Program-made: the position numbers and the translations under genes
Shown here: piece after piece, positions 49,471 to 56,557 of the stretch
How positions within the stretch are numbered: position 1 is the stretch's first letter
Layout of the letters: each line of letters begins with the position of its first letter
From: a virus
Strand: one strand, 5' to 3'
Length of the DNA stretch: 63,090 nucleotides
Virus record (IMG/VR): IMGVR_UViG_3300036398_001095
Coordinates: 1 to 63,090 of that record
The notes under the pieces: generated by a model
Databases searched by the model: none
What the model saw: only the letters and a program-made list of their open reading frames with translations
Told to the model about the DNA's origin: nothing

Positions 49471-50118
49471 TCAGAAGATGCGTAGCTTCACGTCCTTTAG
49501 ATGCACTTCTTGGGTCGGCTCGGCATCACGCCAGTCGGTCATGTCCCAATTACCCTTGCCATGGTTGCATGGACTGCAAAGTACTTGTAAATTTTGTAAC
49601 GATAATGCCAGATGAGGAAAGAGTTTGCGTGGCTTGATATGGTCAACATTGATACGCACACCATCGGCCGCGGTGGCACCACAGCACTGGCACCTAGCGC
49701 CGTATTTCTTCAGCGCTTCCATACGAACCCTGCGCCATTCATAAGTCTCAAGGAAAGCATCAGAAGCCGGGTTGACTTTGTTGGCCTGCCATTTGGCGGC
49801 TAGGTCATTGTTGGATAGCTTGGCATCCTGCTTAGCCTGTCGCGCTTTTACTTCCTTGTGGTTAGGTATAGCAACCTTGACCGACGGCATCTGAAAGCCA
49901 GCGCCATACAAAGCGTTCTTGGCGGTATCGTACTTCGCCCCCTTGTGCCTCATGAATGAAAGCAGCTGATCCGCCATGTGCTCAGTAACAAGCATATGCC
50001 CGTACTTGGCTAGCCATCCCTTCTTGGGCGGATACGGTATGCCAAATACCCTAGCCTCTACGCCAGATAGCGTTGAAGCGCATCCGTATTTTTTCAGCAA
50101 GTACGTTTTGATATTCAT
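49471..50118 (-). CDS. HNH endonuclease
   Basis: 215 residues. The C-terminal HNH domain has ARCQCCGATAADGVRINVDH (first CxxC and catalytic NVDH), IKPRKLFP, then LQVLCSPCNHGKGNWDMTDW (second CxxC and HNH end). The N-terminal 90 residues (GVEARVFGIPYPPKKGWLAK, HMADQLLSFMRHKGA) are DNA-binding-like. It is upstream of the nuclease-less tas operon; whether it acts with Tas is untested. It could also be a free-standing homing endonuclease. Confidence 0.85.
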   Translation of the reverse strand: MNIKTYLLKKYGCASTLSGVEARVFGIPYPPKKGWLAKYGHMLVTEHMADQLLSFMRHKGAKYDTAKNALYGAGFQMPSVKVAIPNHKEVKARQAKQDAKLSNNDLAAKWQANKVNPASDAFLETYEWRRVRMEALKKYGARCQCCGATAADGVRINVDHIKPRKLFPHLALSLQNLQVLCSPCNHGKGNWDMTDWRDAEPTQEVHLKDVKLRIF

Positions 50119-50588
50119 AACATTTAAGTTGTAGTTTCTAGAATGAAGATATTAACTTCTTAAGATCTTTATCTCTATCGGGGAGGGTTCCAAACGAAGG
50201 GAGGCCCAAGCCCACGTTGCGGTGTGCTGGACGGCCCCCCTAAGTAGCATCGGTGATGGGACACTTACTTTGGCCCAAGAGCGGGTGCGCTCAAAGGCTG
50301 GACTCTGCAACCCCTTGCACCAGGGTCAAATTCCCACCAGAGTCTTCGGCATGGTTACGGCTTGAATGGTCATCCTACCGTTCTCACACAGTGCCGGATC
50401 GTGCTATCGGACGCTTGTCTCACTGTGCCAGTTATCGGTTTCGGCTGGGTTCTGAGTCCCACTTGGCTTGCAGCTAACTTCGGTCTGCAATCCGTGACTT
50501 CAAAAACACAAAGGCCGCTTACTGCTGCTCCTGGTCGAAGTCCCTCGGTTAAGAGGGCAGAAGCATGAGTAAACGGCCTTCAGGTTTG
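50119..50588. other. Non-coding region with several predicted stems
   Basis: No convincing gene in about 470 nt. Visible stems: GGTGC/GCACC (50284-50321), CACAGTG/CACTGTG (50387-50427) enclosing an ATCGG hairpin, and a nested structure AAGGCCG/CGGCCTT (50511-50580) with TTACT/AGTAA and an inner CCCTC/GAGGG hairpin. Several independent stems suggest a structured RNA; the strand is undetermined. Confidence 0.5.
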
Positions 50589-50618
50589 TTGACTTCGACG
50601 ACAACGAAATCATGATAC
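50589..50618 (+). promoter_or_regulatory. Putative promoter with operator-like palindrome
   Basis: TTGACT, 18 nt, TGATAC on the plus strand. An imperfect 18-bp palindrome GTTG...TCGA...CAAC overlaps the -35 box. Transcription would run into the terminator at 50671 after about 70 nt, with no gene between. Confidence 0.5.
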
Positions 50619-50624
50619 CATGAA

Positions 50625-50699
50625 CTCCACGGCTAGTCCATGGTCGTGTCTCCTGGTTGTTTAGGTCTTCCCCCGGCTCCCCTCGCCGGGGTTTTTTTT
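50625..50699 (+). ncRNA. Possible small RNA (promoter-terminator pair)
   Basis: The transcript from the promoter above would be about 70-75 nt, ending in the strong terminator. An ACCATG/CATGGT hairpin around 50617-50645 lies at its 5' end. A 14-codon open frame from 50620 is present but looks incidental. Candidate sRNA, antisense to the 3' end of the 67-residue gene. Not proven. Confidence 0.35.
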
Positions 50700-50864
50700 G
50701 AGCCAGTTACTGAATGCCTGTGTATCAGCCAGTAGCTTGATGGACCTGATCTGCAACTCCAGTGCCGTGCGCTCTGCCACTTCCCGCCTCACCTGAAGTT
50801 TCACTGACTGAGGTATCGATTCGATCATGTCGTTCACGATCGCCTTGCGTATACGTGGATCCAT
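50661..50864 (-). CDS. Small protein (67 aa) overlapping the nuclease gene
   Basis: DPRIRKAIVNDMIESIPQSV then EVAERTALELQIRSIKLLAD: a well-ordered helical reading. It overlaps the 3' 140 nt of the PD-(D/E)XK-like gene in another frame. The terminator hairpin lies within its last codons (KKNPGEGSRGKT). Of the two frames, this one has the more natural composition in the overlap. Confidence 0.55.
   Translation of the reverse strand: MDPRIRKAIVNDMIESIPQSVKLQVRREVAERTALELQIRSIKLLADTQAFSNWLKKNPGEGSRGKT
50671..50699 (+). terminator. Strong rho-independent terminator
   Basis: CCCCGGC/GCCGGGG (7-bp stem, 50671-50677 and 50685-50691) followed by eight Ts (50692-50699) on the plus strand. It would stop transcripts from the promoter at 50589. 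Confidence 0.9.
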
Positions 50865-51249
50865 GGGTCATCCTCATCGTTGCTATTGCTACCTCAAAAG
50901 ATACCTGCATCCAATCATTTTCATCAAATGGGCCTTGGCCACCCCATACCACCAGAAACACACTGATCGGTAGATACACATCCCAGTACCGGGCATGGTT
51001 CCTTCGATGGAATAGGATCGGCATCAACCCATCCCGCCATGCACTATTCAATGCCTGCCGCTGCCATGCACGCCAGTCAGGATTCTCGGCTCGCTTCACC
51101 TCCACAGCCCAACCCCATACTTTCATGTCATAACCACCCGCCGCGGACTGGTCATAATTTAATTTCACTTGGAAATCCAACGCCTGCGATATGAGCTTGG
51201 CCACCTCCAACTCACCGCGCCGTCCCTTCTGTCTGCTATTGATTGCCAT
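50725..51249 (-). CDS. Restriction-endonuclease-fold nuclease, possible Holliday-junction resolvase
   Basis: The start at 51249 (MAINSRQKGRRGELEVAKLI) follows AGGAGG. Conserved E (GELEVAKLI), then AGGYDMKVWGWAVEVKRAEN (the EVK-type active site) and AWQRQALNSAWRDGLMPILF. This is the PD-(D/E)XK-like HJC/VRR-NUC pattern of phage resolvases. After about residue 130 the reading looks like a shadow of the overlapping 67-residue gene, so the natural end may be earlier. Confidence 0.7.
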   Translation of the reverse strand: MAINSRQKGRRGELEVAKLISQALDFQVKLNYDQSAAGGYDMKVWGWAVEVKRAENPDWRAWQRQALNSAWRDGLMPILFHRRNHARYWDVYLPISVFLVVWGGQGPFDENDWMQVSFEVAIATMRMTHGSTYTQGDRERHDRIDTSVSETSGEAGSGRAHGTGVADQVHQATG

Positions 51250-51272
51250 TGGTCGGATACCTCCTATATGTA

Positions 51273-51302
51273 TTGCCATATGTTGTGAACATAGAGTACC
51301 AT
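51273..51302 (+). promoter_or_regulatory. Putative promoter of the right plus-strand operon
   Basis: TTGCCA, 18 nt, TACCAT. ATGTT-GTG-AACAT (51280-51292) lies in its spacer as a candidate operator. The first gene starts at 51322. Confidence 0.5.
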
Positions 51303-51321
51303 TCTTTAACTGGAGAACACA

Positions 51322-51909
51322 ATGACTGCCGAACAACTTATACCTGAACAACGCGTTTTAATGGCTGCTATTAACGTGGCCATCTTTGACTCATGTAAGC
51401 AACCCATCATAGCCGGTGACTTGCTTACCAAATCCAAGAAGCACAAGGATTACAAGCTTCATACAGATGCACGCACATCCTTCCAGTTCATCTTTGGCGA
51501 AGGATTGGACAACTTCTGCAACTGGCTGCCGCTTGATTCGGGCTGGTTACGCAAGAAGCTTCTTGATTACATGTTTGATGACGGCCCCAAGAAACCAACC
51601 GCCAAGGATGTTGTGGTTCGTGTGGACGATAAGCAGCGCAGGCATTTCCGTATCAATTACAAACTTTACAAACTGGAGAAAGAAGCATGTTGGACATCAC
51701 TGGAAGAAGAAAGCCAAGAGCTACCCATCAAGCAGGTCATATCGCGCTTAGACCGGAAAGGCCGCGTATTGGAAGTCGATACGTCAGGCCGGCGCCTAAG
51801 TGGCAAACAGAAATTCCACCTGATCAACTCTGGATTCAAAACGTCTATCTCAACCAACCCGTCTCAGAATGGACCTGGCACGGCCGATGGTCAGGCGTCC
51901 TCCGAGTGA
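51322..51909 (+). CDS. Phage protein (195 aa), function unknown
   Basis: TAEQLIPEQRVLMAAINVAI, then GLDNFCNWLPLDSGWLRKKL, then DDKQRRHFRINYKLYKLEKE, a pattern seen in other phage early proteins that usually end about here. The remaining 70 residues overlap the next gene in another frame, so the C-terminus may be an accidental extension. Ribosome binding site CTGGAG is 8 nt before ATG. Confidence 0.7.
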   Translation: MTAEQLIPEQRVLMAAINVAIFDSCKQPIIAGDLLTKSKKHKDYKLHTDARTSFQFIFGEGLDNFCNWLPLDSGWLRKKLLDYMFDDGPKKPTAKDVVVRVDDKQRRHFRINYKLYKLEKEACWTSLEEESQELPIKQVISRLDRKGRVLEVDTSGRRLSGKQKFHLINSGFKTSISTNPSQNGPGTADGQASSE

Positions 51910-51986
51910 TCCTGATCTTGGCCCTTGTGTTTATTTTCTACCATGCCGGCCGATGGGTACATGCCGGTATGCCCACGGGATATTGA
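51687..51986 (+). CDS. Small single-TM protein (99 aa) overlapping the previous gene
   Basis: GGAGAAAGAAGC precedes the ATG. LDITGRRKPRATHQAGHIAL, then IRPAPKWQ-like basic region, then the C-terminal helix VLRVILILALVFIFYHAGRW. It overlaps the previous gene by 223 nt in another frame. The ordered basic/TM layout suggests it is real. Function unknown. Confidence 0.6.
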   Translation: MLDITGRRKPRATHQAGHIALRPERPRIGSRYVRPAPKWQTEIPPDQLWIQNVYLNQPVSEWTWHGRWSGVLRVILILALVFIFYHAGRWVHAGMPTGY

Positions 51987-51987
51987 G

Positions 51988-52212
51988 ATGCTGGCATCAG
52001 AACTTATTCAGAAGCAGATCGACGCGCTCAAGGAAGTAATTACCAAGTTAGAGCGACTCAAGGAAGACGTGGAACCCATGAAGCTTGATGAGGCAGAGGA
52101 GCTATGGGATTCGATTGATATGGATACCCTGAAGAATGCCCACAACTTTGGTGACTTCATAGAGATAGTGAGAAGGATATCCGCCTACTACAACATAGGA
52201 GCCAGGCGATGA
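51988..52212 (+). CDS. Coiled-coil protein (74 aa)
   Basis: The start at 51988 follows TGAG. LASELIQKQIDALKEVITKL ERLKEDVEPMKLDEAEELWD: long helix. ATGA overlap with the next gene. No family. Confidence 0.6.
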   Translation: MLASELIQKQIDALKEVITKLERLKEDVEPMKLDEAEELWDSIDMDTLKNAHNFGDFIEIVRRISAYYNIGARR

Positions 52213-52544
52213 GAAAGCACACACCGGGACCTTGGAAGTTAGAGCCATACGATTCTTGCTTGGCAGGTGAAGACTTTCAATGGGGCGGCATATGGGCTGG
52301 GCCGGTAATGCTTGATGGCATTAATTACGGGCAGCCACCATACACACCTATTAAACCTGATACGTTAGAACGAATGGAGGCTGATGCCCGCCTCATCGCC
52401 GCAGCGCCTGATCTGCTGGAAGCGCTGAAGATGGTTCGGGACGCTGACGATGACTGCAAGCGCGACGGGCTTCCGACTATTCCACCCGCCGCTCGCGCCA
52501 CGATCGACGCAGCCATCGCCAAAGCAACAGGGGAGAAAGCATGA
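52209..52544 (+). CDS. HTPGPW-type phage protein (111 aa)
   Basis: RKHTPGPWKLEPYDSCLAGE, then ADARLIAAAPDLLEALKMV. This signature is very common in phage and prophage accessory regions of proteobacteria. Function unknown. ATGA overlaps on both sides. Confidence 0.75.
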   Translation: MRKHTPGPWKLEPYDSCLAGEDFQWGGIWAGPVMLDGINYGQPPYTPIKPDTLERMEADARLIAAAPDLLEALKMVRDADDDCKRDGLPTIPPAARATIDAAIAKATGEKA

Positions 52545-52753
52545 CTGAAAACAAAAACGCAAAGACACCAACAGATGGTGGGGGAGCATTTCCCGTTGCA
52601 CACTCGTACCTAATCCAGCCAGGCATGTCCCTGCGCGACTACCTTGCAGCCAAGGCGATGCAAGCACTGGCTCGGCCTGGGAATTATTTTGATGCAACCG
52701 CGAGGCAGGCTTACATGATTGCAGACGCGATGCTGAAAGCGAGGGATCGATGA
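52541..52753 (+). CDS. Phage accessory protein (70 aa), GMSLRDYLAAKAMQAL type
   Basis: IQPGMSLRDYLAAKAMQALA then ATARQAYMIADAMLKARD. A related protein lies at 53979-54194. Small proteins of this form are common in proteobacterial phages near EWVGL-type genes. Function unknown. Confidence 0.75.
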   Translation: MTENKNAKTPTDGGGAFPVAHSYLIQPGMSLRDYLAAKAMQALARPGNYFDATARQAYMIADAMLKARDR

Positions 52754-53115
52754 GCAGAAAAGCTATGCAGGTGGCGCTTGAGGCGCTGGAGAGTGATCCA
52801 ATAAGTCATGCTGGACTTGTTATCAGAAAGCAAGCCATCACCGCACTACGCCAAGCACTGGAGACAGAGCCGTTTGAATACTGGAACGCAGTTGAAGGGT
52901 GGGTAAAAATAGATGAGGTGCGTGAGCATTTCGATGCTGTAGGGTGCGCAACTATTTACAAGTCTGCTGGCGAAGGTCGAGTTCCCCTCTATACCGCACC
53001 GAAGCAATGGGTTGGACTAACACTAAACGAAGCAGAAGATTTCTACGAGAAATACACTGACAGGGCGGAGCTTATAAACGCCATAGACAAGTTCCTTGAG
53101 GAGAAAAACACATGA
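52750..53115 (+). CDS. Phage accessory protein (121 aa), ALEALE/AITALRQALE type
   Basis: KAMQVALEALESDPISHAGL, then AITALRQALETEPFEYW, then TAPKQWVGLTLNEAEDFYEK. It shares modules with the next two genes: the AITALRQALE helix with 53492, and the TAP..WVGLT motif with 53112. ATGA overlaps link all of them. Function unknown. Confidence 0.75.
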   Translation: MSRKAMQVALEALESDPISHAGLVIRKQAITALRQALETEPFEYWNAVEGWVKIDEVREHFDAVGCATIYKSAGEGRVPLYTAPKQWVGLTLNEAEDFYEKYTDRAELINAIDKFLEEKNT

Positions 53116-53495
53116 GCGATTCATACGATGATTACGAGGCAAAAATGCAACTTGCGGAACACGAATGGGAAATGGTGAAAACTGAACACAACAAACAAAT
53201 CGAGATTGCACAGGCTTATGAGCAAGGATGGAATGCAGCATTAGCGCAGCAAGAGCCTGTGGCGTGGCTTTCAACTGACTGTATTGGGGAGAGGTATTTG
53301 TGTTTCACAAAACCAAAAGACAACGACCCAGTGCAACCCCTCTACACCGCACCACCAAAGCGTGAATGGGTCGGGCTGACTGATGAGGAAATCCAAAAAG
53401 TCGTAAGCAAAAAATGGTGGGACTGGGAAGATGCGTTTGATATTGAAGGCTTTAGTCGTGCCATCGAAGCCAAGCTAAAGGAGAAGAACGCATGA
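53112..53495 (+). CDS. Phage accessory protein (127 aa), paralogue
   Basis: EQGWNAALAQQEPVAWLSTD, then PLYTAPPKREWVGLTDEEIQ and RAIEAKLKEKN. It is a module-sharing relative of the genes on either side. Function unknown. Confidence 0.75.
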   Translation: MSDSYDDYEAKMQLAEHEWEMVKTEHNKQIEIAQAYEQGWNAALAQQEPVAWLSTDCIGERYLCFTKPKDNDPVQPLYTAPPKREWVGLTDEEIQKVVSKKWWDWEDAFDIEGFSRAIEAKLKEKNA

Positions 53496-53773
53496 GCGAC
53501 AGAGACCTAATGCAGCAGGCGCTGGAAGCGTTGGAAACAAACAATCAAGCATGGAAGCAATTAGCTGATTCCGGTGATGCTGGTTTTTGGGAAGCCGAAG
53601 AACAACCATTTTACGAACTAAGTGTTAAAGCCATCACCGCACTACGCCAAGCACTGGAGACAGAGCGTGAATGGGTTGGGCTGAATGCACCAGAAGTGCA
53701 AGAGTGCTACGACTTAAACCCTGCAAGATTTGCCAGCCGTATCGAAGCCAAGCTAAAGGAGAAGAACACATGA
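53492..53773 (+). CDS. Phage accessory protein (93 aa), paralogue
   Basis: LMQQALEALETNNQAWKQLA, then VKAITALRQALETEREWVGL, then SRIEAKLKEKN. A shorter member of the family, combining the AITALRQALE and EWVGL modules. Function unknown. Confidence 0.75.
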   Translation: MSDRDLMQQALEALETNNQAWKQLADSGDAGFWEAEEQPFYELSVKAITALRQALETEREWVGLNAPEVQECYDLNPARFASRIEAKLKEKNT

Positions 53774-53871
53774 GCACACAACCCGAAGCCTTGCGACTAG
53801 CGGAAGGTGCTCGCCAGGTCAATCGGAGCATTGAACACTACAACCTCGACGCCATCCTGTCGAACTATTAG
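53770..53871 (+). CDS. Short hybrid gene ending in a RhuM fragment
   Basis: 33 residues: STQPEALRLA (start of a common phage protein) joined to EGARQVNRSIEHYNLDAILS, a piece of the RhuM family. It ends at an inverted repeat. Probably a broken gene, although an in-frame product could be made. Confidence 0.5.
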   Translation: MSTQPEALRLAEGARQVNRSIEHYNLDAILSNY

Positions 53872-53986
53872 GAATTGCCTAATAGTTGCCTCAGGTTGGA
53901 TTTCGCCCTCGGCATATAGCCGTTTCAGGTGCTCGTTGATGGCCGAGCTTATTGAGCAAGCCTTAAAGGAGAAGAACCATGGCTAA
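53803..53986. pseudogene. Scrambled RhuM-family remnant with inverted junction
   Basis: On the plus strand EGARQVNRSIEHYNLDAILS (53803-53862). On the minus strand, just beyond, INEHLKRLYAEGEIQPEATI with RQFLIV (53866-53940). In intact RhuM proteins these two pieces are consecutive and on one strand. AACTATTAGG and CCTAATAGTT (53863-53872, 53878-53887) form a perfect 10-bp inverted repeat at the break. A short ending IEQALKEKN (53939-53986) is a remnant of the EWVGL-type family. Confidence 0.6.
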
Positions 53987-54194
53987 AACAAAATACGCAT
54001 TCCCACATGACGTAGGACATCTGCATGAGCCAAACACGGCAGGTATGGGGCTCAGAGATTTTTTCGCCGCGGCTGTAATTACCGGCATCTTTGCTGGCAA
54101 GTGGGGGCAAGTACCCAATCAAAAGCCAGAGGTTGCTTTTGCAGATATTGCATACCTTGTGGCGGACGAGATGCTTAAACGGAGGGAGCAATGA
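53979..54194 (+). CDS. Phage accessory protein (71 aa), MGLRDFFAAA type
   Basis: AGMGLRDFFAAAVITGIFAG then AFADIAYLVADEMLKRREQ: a divergent paralogue of 52541-52753. AAAGGAGAAGAACC precedes the ATG. ATGA overlap with the next gene. Confidence 0.7.
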   Translation: MAKTKYAFPHDVGHLHEPNTAGMGLRDFFAAAVITGIFAGKWGQVPNQKPEVAFADIAYLVADEMLKRREQ

Positions 54195-54337
54195 ACCATG
54201 AACGCTGGTTATACGAAGCCATCCTCGCGGCGGAGGACGTTATGTTCTGGATTCACCGTTACATTCAGGACCCTCGCCCAGACATCCTACAACTTTTGCT
54301 CGCGGCTATGGAGAAGTTTGAAGAGAGTAAGCCATGA
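54191..54337 (+). CDS. Small helical protein (48 aa)
   Basis: NHERWLYEAILAAEDVMFWI then PDILQLLLAAMEKFEESKP. ATGA overlaps on both sides show translational coupling to the exonuclease. Function unknown. Confidence 0.65.
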   Translation: MNHERWLYEAILAAEDVMFWIHRYIQDPRPDILQLLLAAMEKFEESKP

Positions 54338-55203
54338 ACATCACTAACAAATACAACCTGCCCGATGTTCTGCTGCGCTTTGCACGCAACAAGAACTACT
54401 CCAAAGGTGACGCCAAGCTATCTGTCACTGAGCTTATCGACAGCCCACGGGTCGTGGCACTCAAGCACAAGCACTTCGATGACATGGAGCAAGACGTATC
54501 CGATACCGTCTTCAGTCTATTCGGTACAGCCGTCCATCACATCCTCGATAAGTTTTCAGAAGAAGACGTGATCACTGAGCAGCGCTACTTCAAAGAGATC
54601 AATGGCTGGAAGATCTCTGGTGCGATTGACCGCCAGGTTGTCACGCCCCATGGACGGATCATCGAGGACTGGAAAGTTACGAGCAGTTTTGCAGTCATGC
54701 AAGGTAAGATCGAATGGGAATACCAGCTGAACTGCTACGCCTATCTTGCCCGTGCCCATGGCCATAACGTCGTTGGCTTGAAGATCAATGCGATCGTAAG
54801 AGACTGGGCTCGCAGGAACGTAGGCCGCCAAGCCGATTACCCAGAAGCACCGATCGTACAGATCGACGTACCACTGTGGACCTTTGAAGAGCAAGAAGCT
54901 TTTATCAAAAGCCGTATCGCACTTCATGCCGCAACAGTCATGGATGATCCGCCACTGTGTACACCAGACGAACGATGGGCCAAGCCTGAGACGTGGGCCA
55001 TCATGAAGCCGGGAGCCAAGCGAGCACTGAAGGTATTCCTGCTAGAGCAAGAAGCAAATGATGCAGTAAAGCCAGGGCAGGAAGTCGTTCACCGTCCTGG
55101 GGCCAATACAAGATGTACAAGTTTTTGTGATGTAAGGCAGTACTGTGATTTCGGTAGACAACTAGGAGAAGCAATTGAAGCAGATAGCAACAGCATTGGT
55201 TAA
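54334..55203 (+). CDS. Cas4/RecB-like PD-(D/E)XK exonuclease
   Basis: 289 residues. FGTAVHHILDKFSEED (motif I), ISGAIDRQVVTPHGRIIEDW followed by KVTSS (D...E-x-K active-site region), EYQLNCYAYL (QxxxY motif) and a C-terminal CTSFCDVRQYCDFG cysteine cluster that could hold an Fe-S cluster. It is followed by ERF, so it is likely the 5'-end-processing exonuclease of an annealing-based recombination pathway. Confidence 0.8.
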   Translation: MNITNKYNLPDVLLRFARNKNYSKGDAKLSVTELIDSPRVVALKHKHFDDMEQDVSDTVFSLFGTAVHHILDKFSEEDVITEQRYFKEINGWKISGAIDRQVVTPHGRIIEDWKVTSSFAVMQGKIEWEYQLNCYAYLARAHGHNVVGLKINAIVRDWARRNVGRQADYPEAPIVQIDVPLWTFEEQEAFIKSRIALHAATVMDDPPLCTPDERWAKPETWAIMKPGAKRALKVFLLEQEANDAVKPGQEVVHRPGANTRCTSFCDVRQYCDFGRQLGEAIEADSNSIG

Positions 55204-55825
55204 AGCGCAGAAAGAGTTTGGACCTGCACTTAAAACCAGCACCAATCCTCATTTCAGGTCAAAGTACGCAGACCTTGCCGCGTGCGTCGAGGCGGTCATC
55301 GATGCGCTCAACAACAATGGGATCTACCTCATGCAGATGACGCATGAGACACCTGATGGCGCCATGGCAGAGACAGTGTTTCTCCACGAGAGCGGCGAGA
55401 TGTTGTCAGCTGGCAAGCTATTCTTTCCAGCCAGCAAGCATGATGCTCAGGGGTATGCGAGCAGTTTAAGTTATGTGCGTCGGTACTCACTCATGGCAGC
55501 TTGCGGTATTGCACCAGAAGATGACGACGGTAACGCAGCATCTAAGCCGGCGCCTAAACCCGCACCAAAAGTAGAGCCAAAGCCTGAACCAAAGGTAGAA
55601 GCCAAGCCAGAACCAAAGCCGGTTCAAACGAATGAAGGCGTAGCTAACTTCGCTATGAACATGTTCATCGAGTTTCTACCCTCGGCTAAAACAGAGGCTG
55701 AACTAAACGCATTCTGGAAAGAAAACAAAGAAGCAGTAGCAAAGATCAAGGCCCACGATGAGTCGCTTTACGTGGACCTGTTAGCCAAGTTCAAAGCACG
55801 TAAGGATGAGATCAATGGAAACTAA
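55175..55825 (+). CDS. erf: ERF-family single-strand annealing protein
   Basis: TTG start at 55175 with AGGAGAAGCAA upstream. 216 residues: LVKAQKEFGPALKTSTNPHF, RSKYADLAACVEAVIDALNN, then AQGYASSLSYVRRYSLMAAC and GIAPEDDDGNAA, the ERF signature blocks. A Lys/Pro-rich repeat (KPAPKVEPKPEPK) separates a C-terminal helical domain. It anneals complementary strands in recombination and circularisation, working with the exonuclease before it. Confidence 0.9.
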   Translation: MKQIATALVKAQKEFGPALKTSTNPHFRSKYADLAACVEAVIDALNNNGIYLMQMTHETPDGAMAETVFLHESGEMLSAGKLFFPASKHDAQGYASSLSYVRRYSLMAACGIAPEDDDGNAASKPAPKPAPKVEPKPEPKVEAKPEPKPVQTNEGVANFAMNMFIEFLPSAKTEAELNAFWKENKEAVAKIKAHDESLYVDLLAKFKARKDEINGN

Positions 55826-56096
55826 ATACTACGATTCAACGAACCTATTCAGCCCCAGGGTAAAGACCGATCGATCGCCAGACTTCCGCGGGGACGTGGA
55901 ACTATCCGCCGAGCTATGTGCTTACATCACTAACAAAGTAAAGCATGGTGAAACTCCCAAGCTTTCTCTTTCTATGTGGTCCAAGGAAGGGCGCAGCGGC
56001 CCGTACTACAACTGCAAAGTACGCCAAGGCTGGGAGCAGGATAACGCACCAAAGCCTCCTCCGCCCCCAATCGACGACAGCGACATCCCATTTTGA
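55815..56096 (+). CDS. SSB-like protein with acidic C-terminal tail
   Basis: Start chosen at 55815 (METKYYDSTNLFSPRVKT), 8 nt after AAGGA. 93 residues. PKLSLSMWSKEGRSGPYYNC is the small beta region; the Pro-rich linker ends in IDDSDIPF, the typical SSB tail that binds partner proteins. It probably serves the recombination module with ERF. The OB fold is short, so the assignment is partial. Confidence 0.65.
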   Translation: METKYYDSTNLFSPRVKTDRSPDFRGDVELSAELCAYITNKVKHGETPKLSLSMWSKEGRSGPYYNCKVRQGWEQDNAPKPPPPPIDDSDIPF

Positions 56097-56098
56097 TC

Positions 56099-56557
56099 AT
56101 GAAGAAGATCAGAAGGCGGCGGCCAATAAAACGTAAGAGCTACAGACTTACCGACCAGGATAAAGAACAGCTGACCATCATGTATTACGAGGGATACCAT
56201 CCCATCGAAATGGCAGAGGCTTTGAAGATCTCTGACAAGACGGCTTACAAGTTCTGCTCCGATCGGTTCGCTCCTGTCAACGGCGGCTGGGCGCGTGGTG
56301 CGCCTAGCTCTGAAGAACGTGATCTGATCATGCAAAGGCATCATTTAGGCGTCAAACAACCGATGCTCGCCAGTGCTCATCGCAGACCAGTCTGGGTTAT
56401 CAACCGCATCGTTAACCCCAAGCCCGCTGGTATTGCAGCGATCGAGGGTGCGCCGGTTAATGCTAAGCCCGGAGAGATCTTTGTCGTTCCACCTCAACCC
56501 ACCTTCCTTGAAAAGGTAGGTCAATTCTTTAGGAGGCTCCTTGGTGGATCCCATTAA
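56099..56557 (+). CDS. HTH protein (152 aa)
   Basis: Start at ATG 56099. A basic N-terminus, then YRLTDQDKEQLTIMYYEGYH PIEMAEALKISDKTAYKF, a Hin/Homeodomain-like HTH. The middle (VNGGWARGAPSSEERDLIMQ) contains a second possible helix pair, and the C-terminus is Pro-rich. Possibly a regulator of the recombination operon. It overlaps the next gene by 14 nt. Confidence 0.65.
   Translation: MKKIRRRRPIKRKSYRLTDQDKEQLTIMYYEGYHPIEMAEALKISDKTAYKFCSDRFAPVNGGWARGAPSSEERDLIMQRHHLGVKQPMLASAHRRPVWVINRIVNPKPAGIAAIEGAPVNAKPGEIFVVPPQPTFLEKVGQFFRRLLGGSH

Noticed and set aside
50236-50345. tRNA-like sequence around GAGC...GCTC and GGGTCAAATTCCC
   Set aside because: The acceptor stem does not pair, the T-loop lacks the TTC core, and the anticodon stem is broken.
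49471-50580. IscB with its omega RNA (HEARO)
   Set aside because: The 215-residue HNH protein has no RuvC parts or bridge helix; only the HNH is seen.
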